Below are positions 22,072 through 29,525 of a DNA stretch of 30,106 bases, one piece after another. Source of the DNA: Hyphomicrobiales bacterium (GTDB taxonomy: Bacteria > Pseudomonadota > Alphaproteobacteria > Rhizobiales > Beijerinckiaceae); contig CANCAR010000005.1 of NCBI GenBank assembly GCA_947374125.1, forward strand, positions 1 through 30,106, written 5' to 3'. Both the position numbers and the translations under genes were made by a program. The notes beneath the pieces are model-generated. The model was not told where the DNA came from. It did no database searches and worked only from the letters and a program-made list of their open reading frames with translations. Each line of letters opens with the position of its first letter. Position 1 is the stretch's first letter.

Positions 22072-23598
22072 ATGTTTAGCAAGCCAAAAGACGCTCTATA
22101 TACGAGCATAAGCCGTAGAAAGTTTCTCGAACTGGGCGGCGGAGCGGCAACTGCTCTCGGAACGGGTTCGCTCGCGGTTGGAATGAATTCGGTAATGATG
22201 CGCACGCCCGTTCAGGCTGCGTCGTCGCAAGAAGCCAAAATGAAGCAATATGCCGGCTCAAAGCTGGTGTTCATGTCGGAAAACACCCCTCCTTCTTTCG
22301 CTATTCGCGACAAGATCAAGGACTTTTACGATGCAACCGGCATCACGGTTGAAATTCTGACGGACGATCTTCCGGTTGTTCTGCAAAAGGTCGGCATCGA
22401 CGTTAAGGGCGGCAAGGCCGATTTCCCGGTCATTTACGCGCAAGACAAGCCAATCGGTGCAGCGCTTGCCGATTATCTGGCGGACTTCGGCAAATTCATT
22501 AAGGACGATACGCTCCCGCAGGATCCTGAAGGTTACGGCGCAGACGTATGGTTCGACAACTTCCTCGATGCGTGCGGATCGATGTATGAAAAGGGCAAAA
22601 TCGTCGCCCTGCCTTACGATGCGGCGGTCGCCTGCACCTTCTATCGTCAAGATCTCTTCGAGAAATACACGAAGGACTTCGAGAAGGACTATAAGTACCG
22701 GATGGAATTCACTGCGAAGACCACCTGGAAAAATGTTCTTGATTACGCCACGTTCTTCAAGAAATTGAAGCAAGCAGGTCAGGATGTTCCTTATGGCTAC
22801 GCCCAACATCTTGGTACATTCGCCTGGACGACACAGCTCGACATCCAGCGTTTGATGTACTCGCATGGCCAGTGGCTCGATTTCAACATCGACGATGTTC
22901 TTGGCTCGAAGAAGCCTGGCCCAACGAATTGGGGCGATGCGACATCGGTTGAAATGATGAAGCAGTTCAAGGCGATGGCCGACGTGTCACATCCTGACAA
23001 TTTGGCAAACGGTACACTCGAACTGAACACGGTCTATCAATCGGGTCAGATCGCAATGCAGGTTCAGTATCATGAATTCGCGGCTTCCGTCGAAGACGAG
23101 AAGACCTCGAAGGCAGCTGGTGGCAAGACCGCTTACGCACCTTGCCCACTCGGTGAAGCCTCCTGGATCAAGAATGGCGGCAAGGCTGTGAATGGCACGA
23201 ACTGTGGCATTGGCGGCATTGCAATCAACAAGAACGCTTCGGAAGACATTCAGCGCGCAGCTTTCATCTTCGCGACCCACGCGGTTTCGAAGAAGGTTCA
23301 GTACAGCGTTCTGACCGGTCTTGGCGGCACACCAACCCGTAAGTCGGTTCTTGCCGAGCCGGATGTGGTTGCAGCCCGCAAGCGTCCATCCAAGATGCCA
23401 AACGCACTGACCTTCGAATCCGTTTATGATTTCGGCATCAAGGCGCCGAACTTCGTGCTTGGTCCGAAGATTCCTGAAGTCAACGAGTATCACAAGATTC
23501 TCGCTGCTGAGCTCACGAAGTGCGTAGCTGGTAAGCAATCTCCTGAAGATGCTTGCAAAGCCATCAAGAAGCAGACCGACAACGTCAACGATATCTAA
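22072..23598 (+). CDS. Tat-exported carbohydrate ABC transporter substrate-binding protein
   Basis: Periplasmic binding protein of 508 residues, larger than typical CUT1 binding proteins (about 400-450). The N-terminus carries a twin-arginine signal, SRRKFLELGGG at residues 14-24, a hydrophobic stretch and a likely cleavage after VQA near residue 49. It therefore appears to be folded in the cytoplasm before export, unlike the Sec-dependent UgpB in this window. The mature part follows the extracellular solute-binding family 1 pattern. It starts behind GGAGG and leads an operon of two permeases, an ATPase, a transglutaminase-like protein, an FGGY kinase, a VOC protein and an aldolase. The ligand is probably a sugar or polyol, but nothing in the sequence names it. 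Confidence 0.87.
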   Translation: MFSKPKDALYTSISRRKFLELGGGAATALGTGSLAVGMNSVMMRTPVQAASSQEAKMKQYAGSKLVFMSENTPPSFAIRDKIKDFYDATGITVEILTDDLPVVLQKVGIDVKGGKADFPVIYAQDKPIGAALADYLADFGKFIKDDTLPQDPEGYGADVWFDNFLDACGSMYEKGKIVALPYDAAVACTFYRQDLFEKYTKDFEKDYKYRMEFTAKTTWKNVLDYATFFKKLKQAGQDVPYGYAQHLGTFAWTTQLDIQRLMYSHGQWLDFNIDDVLGSKKPGPTNWGDATSVEMMKQFKAMADVSHPDNLANGTLELNTVYQSGQIAMQVQYHEFAASVEDEKTSKAAGGKTAYAPCPLGEASWIKNGGKAVNGTNCGIGGIAINKNASEDIQRAAFIFATHAVSKKVQYSVLTGLGGTPTRKSVLAEPDVVAARKRPSKMPNALTFESVYDFGIKAPNFVLGPKIPEVNEYHKILAAELTKCVAGKQSPEDACKAIKKQTDNVNDI

Positions 23599-23606
23599 TA
23601 TCTTTT

Positions 23607-23640
23607 GACGAGATTTGATATGTTCCGGCTCGTCATGAGC
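23607..23640 (+). promoter_or_regulatory. alternative hairpins between binding protein and first permease
   Basis: GACGAG (23607-23612) can pair with CTCGTC (23629-23634). Alternatively GCTC (23628-23631) pairs with GAGC (23637-23640) directly before the GGGAGGAGG ribosome site of the permease. The two folds exclude each other, so this short spacer could reduce permease translation relative to the binding protein. Confidence 0.35.
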
Positions 23641-23653
23641 GGGAGGAGGAAAA

Positions 23654-24637
23654 ATGGTATCGACTGGATCAGGAAATGCGGTTTCGACCGCTCATGACGG
23701 TGAACGTTATGTGGAGGGGGCGAGGGTCATTGAGCATATGCCCGCGTCACTGAACGCGGTTCCCCCCAGCCGATACTATTTGTGGTTGATGGCGCCAGCA
23801 CTCATCGTGCTGGCTGCCATTTCCATCTATCCGTTTTTCTGGCTTATCTGGATGAGCTTGCAAAATGTCGGAGCGGGGCCCGAGGTTGAATTTGTCGGGT
23901 TGAAAAATTTTATAAAGCTCTGGAGCGATGACAAGTTTTGGATGGGTTGGATACTACTCTTCAAATACAGTTTCTTTTGTATGTTTTTTGAAATTACGAT
24001 CGGTGTGTTTTTGGCCGTGGTTCTCAATGGTCATCGGTTTGAAAACATTCTCATTACGATCTTTCTAATGCCGATGATGATGGCGCCCGCCATCGCCGGC
24101 CTTGTGTGGTATTATCTCTTTAACTCCACTTTCGGGTGGTATCATTGGCTGTTCCAAAGTCTTGGTATTCTTGGGGAAACCTCCATTATTGGATCGACAG
24201 AAACGGCCATGGCCGGGATTGTGATGGTTGATATTTGGCAGTGGACGCCTTTGATCACGCTGATTACGCTCGCTGGTATGAAGCGCGTTCCACGGGATCA
24301 GCTTGAGGCCAATATGGTCGACGGGGCGAGTGCGATTCGTAACTTTATCGCGATCACGTTGCCCAATATCTATCCGTTCCTTTTGATCGCGATCATGTTG
24401 CGCTTCATGGACAATTTCCGGTTCATCGACGTGATCATGCGTCTGACCGGCGGTGGACCTGCCGAAGTCACCAAGGTTCTGCCCGTCTATCTCTTCGACG
24501 TATCATTCGTCTATTTCAAACTCGGACGCGGATCGGCGATTGCACTCACTCTGCTGATTGTCACGATCATCTTCGGCAAGCTTCTGGTAAAGGTCTTCGA
24601 AAGCCCAGCCAGCAAGCGTATCGATCAAGGAAACTGA
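23654..24637 (+). CDS. sugar ABC transporter permease (first)
   Basis: Inner-membrane permease of 327 residues with an unusually long polar N-terminal tail (about 35 residues) before the first helix (LWLMAPALIVLAAISIYPFF). The EAA coupling loop reads EANMVDGASA. It has about six helices and belongs to the MalF/UgpA-type CUT1 subunits. The start ATG follows GGGAGGAGG. It pairs with the next permease, whose gene begins four bases after this stop. Confidence 0.88.
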   Translation: MVSTGSGNAVSTAHDGERYVEGARVIEHMPASLNAVPPSRYYLWLMAPALIVLAAISIYPFFWLIWMSLQNVGAGPEVEFVGLKNFIKLWSDDKFWMGWILLFKYSFFCMFFEITIGVFLAVVLNGHRFENILITIFLMPMMMAPAIAGLVWYYLFNSTFGWYHWLFQSLGILGETSIIGSTETAMAGIVMVDIWQWTPLITLITLAGMKRVPRDQLEANMVDGASAIRNFIAITLPNIYPFLLIAIMLRFMDNFRFIDVIMRLTGGGPAEVTKVLPVYLFDVSFVYFKLGRGSAIALTLLIVTIIFGKLLVKVFESPASKRIDQGN

Positions 24638-24640
24638 GCC

Positions 24641-25519
24641 ATGGCTTCGCGCGACGTTGTTGCTTATAAGACACCGCTTTCCCGAATTTGGAACATCTTT
24701 ACAGTCGTGTTTATAGCATTCTATTTGCTATGGACCTTGCTACCCTTGATGATCATGTTCTTCTCATCGTTCAAGGATCTTCTTGCAGCATTCCAATTGC
24801 CGCCGGTGGGTGCGTTCTCGAAGATAGGGCTCTTTTTCGATTTCACGCCGACGACAAAACATTACTATAATTTGTTTGTGAATTTGGGTTTCTCAACCTA
24901 TTTCGCCAACAGCATCATTTCAGCGGGCGGCTCCGCCATTATCTCGGTCGTCCTAGGCTCGATGTGCGCTTATGCTCTGTCGCGCTATGAATTCCGCGGT
25001 AAGCCGGATCTGTTTTTCTGGATCATCTCGACGCGTATGGCGCCGGTTGTTGCGGTTCTGGTTCCGCTTTACGCAATTTTCCGCGGTGCTGACCTGATCG
25101 GGACAAAGGCGGGCTTGATCCTCGCGTTCACAACCTTCAACTTGCCGTTCGCGATCTGGATCCTCAAAGGCTTTTTCGACAATGTGCCTTACGCGATCGA
25201 AGAGGCGTCGATGGTCGATGGCTCGACTCGCTTCCAAGCCTTCCGCGCGATCCTACCGCTTGTCGCGCCGGGCATAGGAGCCTTCGTCATTCTCTGCATT
25301 CTGTTTGCTTGGAATGATTTTCTTTTCTCATCGATCATCGGCTCGGGTGGTGCGAAAACATTGCCGCCGGCAACCGTTCAATTGGTGCAGCCGCAAAATA
25401 TTCAATGGGGAAGTATTATGGCTGCGGGTGTCGTCACCACTTTGCCGATGATGTTCCTCGGTCTTTTGATCCGTCGTTATCTCGTCACCGGCCTCACGAT
25501 GGGCGCTGTGCGCGAATAG
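24641..25519 (+). CDS. sugar ABC transporter permease (second)
   Basis: MalG-type inner-membrane permease of 292 residues with six helices. The EAA loop reads EEASMVDGSTRFQAF, and the C-terminal RRYLVTGLTMGAVRE is typical of this subunit. Its gene begins four bases after the first permease and is followed 33 bases later by the ATPase. Together they form the channel for the substrate captured by the Tat-exported binding protein. Confidence 0.88.
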   Translation: MASRDVVAYKTPLSRIWNIFTVVFIAFYLLWTLLPLMIMFFSSFKDLLAAFQLPPVGAFSKIGLFFDFTPTTKHYYNLFVNLGFSTYFANSIISAGGSAIISVVLGSMCAYALSRYEFRGKPDLFFWIISTRMAPVVAVLVPLYAIFRGADLIGTKAGLILAFTTFNLPFAIWILKGFFDNVPYAIEEASMVDGSTRFQAFRAILPLVAPGIGAFVILCILFAWNDFLFSSIIGSGGAKTLPPATVQLVQPQNIQWGSIMAAGVVTTLPMMFLGLLIRRYLVTGLTMGAVRE

Positions 25520-25552
25520 TAAAAATAGACTTGCAGGGAAAGGCAAATTTCA

Positions 25553-26644
25553 ATGGCTTCTGTCACCATCACCAATGTTTGGAAATATTACGGCAAGACG
25601 GTTGCTGTGAAAGACCTCAACATCACCTGCAACGACGGTGAATTCGTTTCGGTTCTTGGTCCGTCAGGCTGCGGTAAATCATCGACGCTTCGCATGTTGG
25701 CAGGCCTTGAGCATATTTCTGCCGGCGATATCCATTTCGGCGATACCCGTGTGAACGATCTCGAGCCAAAAGACCGCGATATCGCGATGGTGTTCGAAAA
25801 TTATGCGCTTTATCCGCATAAGACGGTCTATGAAAACATGGCCAATCCGCTTCGTCTGCGCGGCGAGTCGGAGGATCTGATCAAGAAGCGGATCGCTTTT
25901 GCGGCCGAGATGCTTGAGATCGAGCACCTTCTTCAGCGCAAGCCGATGGAATTGTCAGGCGGACAGAAACAGCGCACCGCGATTGGCCGCGCAATCGTTC
26001 GCGAGCCGAAGCTGTTCTTATTTGACGAGCCGATTGCGCATTTGGATGCGAAGCTGCGCGCCCGCATGCGCGGCGAGCTAAAACTTATGCAGCGCCGTCT
26101 CGGTACGACGATGATCTATGTGACCCATGATCAGCTCGAAGCCATGTCGATGGCCGACCGAATTGCCGTTATGCACAACGGTGTGCTCCAGCAATTTGGA
26201 ACCCCGCAGGATATCTACAACCATCCTGTCAATGAATGGGTTGCAGGCTTTGTCGGCGAACCACCGATGAATTTTATCGACTGCGATATCGTTGATGAAG
26301 GCGGTAAGCTTCACGCGGTGCACTCCAGTTTCAAGGTGGCGCTTACCGAAGGGCATGCAAAACTGTTGAACGGTGCATTGCGGGATAAATCAGTTCGCAT
26401 GGGCATTCGTCCGGATCAGATCAGCATCAGCGTTGGAAGCGGCAGCGGCGTTGACGGCCGCATCAAGCTCACCGAACCTTTGGGCGGCGATACCCTCGTC
26501 AATGTTGATCTCAAGGGAGCCGATCAGGTGCTTGTGAAGACAAACCCTGACTTTAGCGGCGCTATGGATCAGGCTTGCACGCTGACATTTGATACGTCGC
26601 GCTGGCACTTCTTCTCCAAGGAGACGGGTGTTGCGTACTTCTGA
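25553..26644 (+). CDS. sugar ABC transporter ATP-binding protein (Glu in Q-loop)
   Basis: ATPase of 363 residues with Walker A GPSGCGKSS at 36-44, signature LSGGQ at 134-138, Walker B with FDEP at 157-160 and H-loop His192 (VTHDQ), plus a MalK-like C-terminal regulatory domain. Two differences from UgpC in the same window: the Q-loop Gln82 is Glu (MVFENYALYPH), and the D-loop reads IAHLDA instead of SNLDA. I recall Glu in this position in some rhizobial sugar importers, so it is probably a subfamily trait rather than damage. The last 14-17 bases overlap the start of the transglutaminase-like gene. Confidence 0.9.
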   Translation: MASVTITNVWKYYGKTVAVKDLNITCNDGEFVSVLGPSGCGKSSTLRMLAGLEHISAGDIHFGDTRVNDLEPKDRDIAMVFENYALYPHKTVYENMANPLRLRGESEDLIKKRIAFAAEMLEIEHLLQRKPMELSGGQKQRTAIGRAIVREPKLFLFDEPIAHLDAKLRARMRGELKLMQRRLGTTMIYVTHDQLEAMSMADRIAVMHNGVLQQFGTPQDIYNHPVNEWVAGFVGEPPMNFIDCDIVDEGGKLHAVHSSFKVALTEGHAKLLNGALRDKSVRMGIRPDQISISVGSGSGVDGRIKLTEPLGGDTLVNVDLKGADQVLVKTNPDFSGAMDQACTLTFDTSRWHFFSKETGVAYF

Positions 26645-27278
26645 GGCGGCAATTCGTCGCGTCGGGCGGGTGAATGGAGAAGCGGCCTACGAGGCTGCTC
26701 TCGATTCGTTCCTTGATGATCTCGACCTTGGGTCGGGGCGTACCGATGTTGTGAAGACCTTCCACGCGGTGCGCAACCTTGCCTATTTCTCAAGCGGTGA
26801 TCGCTCAGCAGAAACAGCTTTGCGGGATCGGCGCGGGGCGTGCACAGCCAAACACATTCTCCTTCGGGATTTGTTGCGGCGGCAAGGCCAAGTCGCTGAT
26901 GTCGAGATTGTCGAGGGTGATTTTGCTGCAGCGATGCCTTTGGTGGGTTCCATGCCCGAAGAATTGCGGGGATGGATCCAAGCGGGTGGCATATCGGATT
27001 TTCATTGCTACGTCGTTTGGCGTGGCCCACAACGCGAACAACTCTTGGATGCGACCTGGCCTGACGGATTGTTAAGCCTTGGCTTTCCCGTGAACAGCGA
27101 TTGGGCAGGTGAGGGTGACACGGTGCTGGCCATGGAACCGCGCCACGTCAAGGCGCGGATAGAGGATGTGATCGGAAGAAAGGAACGTCTGCTCTCGACA
27201 CTTTCGCGGGATGACGCGCATAATCGCAAACACTTCTTGGGCTTGCTCTCCAGATGGCTGGAGGGGCTCAACACATGA
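26628..27278 (+). CDS. transglutaminase-like superfamily protein
   Basis: Soluble protein of about 216 residues with a cysteine-protease-like triad in transglutaminase order: Cys72 in RRGACTAKH, His126 in SDFHCYVVW and Asp141 in LLDATWPDG. The Cys is followed by a Lys/His-rich helix, as in many bacterial transglutaminase-core proteins. It lacks a signal peptide. Only non-ATG starts exist: GTG 26628 or TTG 26631, both inside the end of the ATPase gene. AAGGAG (26618-26623) has ideal spacing for the TTG and slightly short spacing for the GTG. The overlap indicates translational coupling to the importer. Such proteins may be peptidases or amidases; a role in sugar catabolism is unexplained. It is followed 28 bases later by the kinase. 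Confidence 0.8.
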   Translation: MLRTSEAAIRRVGRVNGEAAYEAALDSFLDDLDLGSGRTDVVKTFHAVRNLAYFSSGDRSAETALRDRRGACTAKHILLRDLLRRQGQVADVEIVEGDFAAAMPLVGSMPEELRGWIQAGGISDFHCYVVWRGPQREQLLDATWPDGLLSLGFPVNSDWAGEGDTVLAMEPRHVKARIEDVIGRKERLLSTLSRDDAHNRKHFLGLLSRWLEGLNT

Positions 27279-27306
27279 AAAAAAGAGCCATTGGGAGAAT
27301 CCGGTT

Positions 27307-28869
27307 ATGAATCGTGCCAAGCGCGCCTTTGTCGGTATTGATGCCGGAACGACGGGTTGCACCGTTATGGTCTTTGACGAAACCGGGCGGTCGATTGGGC
27401 AAGGGTATGAAGAATATCCTTGCGTGAATCCTAATCCGGGATGGAATGAACAGGATCTTGAAGCCGTCTGGAAGGGCATTTGCGGCGCTTCGCGCAAGGC
27501 CGTTGCCATGGCGGATCTTCCAAAAGAAGCCTATCGCTCGGTTGGACTTTCAAGCCAGCGCGGCACTTTTGCAGCCCTCGACAAGGACAAAAAACCGCTC
27601 GGTAATTCTTGGGTTTGGAATTGCGGACGGGCTGTTGAATACCAAGCGATTTTTGCAGAAAAGATTTCGCCGGAGGAGCACCAAGCCCATACCGGTATGC
27701 AGTTAAGCCCGCTCTGGACCGCCTCCAAAATTGCTTGGATGCGCGACCATGATCCAAAATCATTTGAAGCGGCGCGATGGTTTGCCAATGGGCAGGAATA
27801 TTTTCTGCATCGCCTTGGTGCGGATGATTGGGCGACCGATCCGGCATCGCTGACCCTCAATGGGATGATGGACATTCGCTCGCTTGATTGGAGTGATCGC
27901 ATTCTTGCGCTTTGTGGCATTAGCCGAGACCGGTTGCCACCCGTCAAACAACCCTCTGGCGTAGCAGGCAAACTCTCGAAGGCTGCTTCGATTGAGACGG
28001 GACTGCCTGAAGGCGTAACGCTCTGCCGCGGCGCTGGCGATCAACAATGCGCTGCGATTGGTGCGGGTGTTATCAAACAGGGAATGGCCGAATTCACCGT
28101 GGGTACGTCGGGCGTCATGGTGGCGCATCTCGATAGCCTAGATCGGATCAAGGGGCGCAATCTCTGGTGGGGCGGCCATGGTGTGCCCGGCGCTTGGGAT
28201 ATTGAGGGCGGAGCCTTTAGCCTTGGTGCCTGCCTTCGCTGGTGGCGCGATCAATTGGGACGCAATGAACTGGATGAGAGCGCGCGCAGTGGTCGTTCAC
28301 CCTATACGGTGATGGTCGAGCAGGCGGCACTTTCAAAGCCCGGCGCGAACGGTGTGATGTTCCACTCCTTCATGGCCAGCCAGGTCACGCCTTATTACGA
28401 TGCCACGTCGCGCGGCAGCTTTTTGGGGCTCGGCCTGTACCATCATCGCTCTGATCTCATTCGTGCCCTGCTGGAAGGATGCGCGCATGAAATGCGAATG
28501 GTCGTTGACTCCTTTGATAGCGATATTGATGGCGGGATTACCGATTTCCGTCTGACGGGTGGCGGCACGAAATCGAATGGTTTTGTGCAAATCATGACCG
28601 ACATCATCGGTAAGCCTGCCAAAGTAACGCGCGAGCGCGAATGCACCGTTCTCGGTGCGGCTATTTTGGGTGCGTTTGGATCGGGTGAATTTGCCTCGAT
28701 TGATGAGGCCGTCGAGGCCATGGTCAAAGTCGAGGGTGAATTCACGCCTAATAAAGATCACAGTCAACTTTATGATGATCAGCACAAAATCTATCGCGGA
28801 TTTTATGAGGCGATGGCGAATGCCGATCAATACAAAGCACTTTACGAATTTACTAATAAGTATAACTGA
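27307..28869 (+). CDS. FGGY-family carbohydrate kinase
   Basis: Kinase of 520 residues with the N-terminal phosphate motif GIDAGTTGC (10-18), the substrate strand SSQRGTF, the catalytic Asp245 in GAGDQQCAAIGAG and the adenosine-binding segment LTGGGTKSNGFVQIMTDI. FGGY kinases phosphorylate ketoses, polyols or glycerol. The substrate-loop motif reads WNCGR (104-108), where xylulokinases have WND-x-R; Cys at that position is what I recall from glycerol kinase. So the substrate may not be a common ketose. The start at ATG 27307 has GGGAG nine bases upstream. The binding-protein operon supplies the substrate, and the downstream aldolase probably cleaves the phosphorylated product after further steps. 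Confidence 0.88.
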   Translation: MNRAKRAFVGIDAGTTGCTVMVFDETGRSIGQGYEEYPCVNPNPGWNEQDLEAVWKGICGASRKAVAMADLPKEAYRSVGLSSQRGTFAALDKDKKPLGNSWVWNCGRAVEYQAIFAEKISPEEHQAHTGMQLSPLWTASKIAWMRDHDPKSFEAARWFANGQEYFLHRLGADDWATDPASLTLNGMMDIRSLDWSDRILALCGISRDRLPPVKQPSGVAGKLSKAASIETGLPEGVTLCRGAGDQQCAAIGAGVIKQGMAEFTVGTSGVMVAHLDSLDRIKGRNLWWGGHGVPGAWDIEGGAFSLGACLRWWRDQLGRNELDESARSGRSPYTVMVEQAALSKPGANGVMFHSFMASQVTPYYDATSRGSFLGLGLYHHRSDLIRALLEGCAHEMRMVVDSFDSDIDGGITDFRLTGGGTKSNGFVQIMTDIIGKPAKVTRERECTVLGAAILGAFGSGEFASIDEAVEAMVKVEGEFTPNKDHSQLYDDQHKIYRGFYEAMANADQYKALYEFTNKYN

Positions 28870-28888
28870 CAATAGCCGGAGATAGACT

Positions 28889-29440
28889 ATGCCAATTCCT
28901 GGAATGCGCGGTATGGAACATATTGGTTTCACCGTTCCCGACATCAATGAAGCATGCGACTTTTTTGAACGGATCTTAGGAGCTGAGACCCTTTACACAG
29001 CCGCTAAAAACTTCAGGGCCGATGGTACTTGGATGAAAGATCATCTCAATGTTGATCCAAGCTGCGTCATCACCGAGTTCCGCTATATGCGGTGTGGTAA
29101 CGGCACCAATCTCGAGGTCTTCCAATATGAAGCGCCGGATCAGGTGAAAACCCCGCCCAAAAACAGCGATATTGGTGGCCATCATCTGGCCTTCTATGTC
29201 GACGACATGGATGTCGCGATTAAATTTTTGAAAGACAATGGCGTACAGGTTCTTGGTGAACCAACATCTTATACCGACGGGCCTAATCTTGGCCTGACCT
29301 GGTGCTATTTCATGGCCCCCTGGGGCCAACAGCTTGAAATTGTGTCAGCACCGAATGGAACGGTATTCGATCGGGAAGCGAAGGCTTCGGGACAGACACG
29401 GCTGTTTCACCCAAAATTTGTTGCTGAGACGACCCTATAG
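28889..29440 (+). CDS. VOC family (glyoxalase-fold) metalloprotein
   Basis: Protein of 183 residues made of two beta-alpha-beta-beta-beta units. All four metal-ligand positions of the vicinal-oxygen-chelate fold appear present: His11 (MEHIGF), Glu76 (NLEVFQY), His99 (GHHLAFYV) and Glu150 (QLEIVS). It is therefore probably an active isomerase, epimerase or lyase rather than a non-catalytic binding protein. Between kinase and aldolase it could epimerise or isomerise a sugar phosphate or remove a reactive carbonyl by-product; this is a guess from position. GGAGATAG precedes the ATG, 19 bases after the kinase stop. Confidence 0.84.
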   Translation: MPIPGMRGMEHIGFTVPDINEACDFFERILGAETLYTAAKNFRADGTWMKDHLNVDPSCVITEFRYMRCGNGTNLEVFQYEAPDQVKTPPKNSDIGGHHLAFYVDDMDVAIKFLKDNGVQVLGEPTSYTDGPNLGLTWCYFMAPWGQQLEIVSAPNGTVFDREAKASGQTRLFHPKFVAETTL

Positions 29441-29452
29441 GGCCGGAATGAT

Positions 29453-29482
29453 CGGGTCGGTCTTTGGTCCGTCCCGTCTTTT
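29453..29482 (+). terminator. hairpin with T-rich tail between VOC gene and aldolase gene
   Basis: CGGGTCGG (29453-29460) pairs with CCGTCCCG (29469-29476) with one T-T mismatch, followed by TCTTTTC. It resembles a partial terminator and could lower expression of the aldolase relative to the upstream genes. Confidence 0.45.
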
Positions 29483-29525
29483 CAATCCCGCGAAATGTGA
29501 CATTTACAGATAGAGGAAGACGACG

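Noticed and set aside
22258..22866. 202-codon open frame on the minus strand
   Set aside because: It is antisense to the Tat-exported binding protein and has no own ribosome site or domain.
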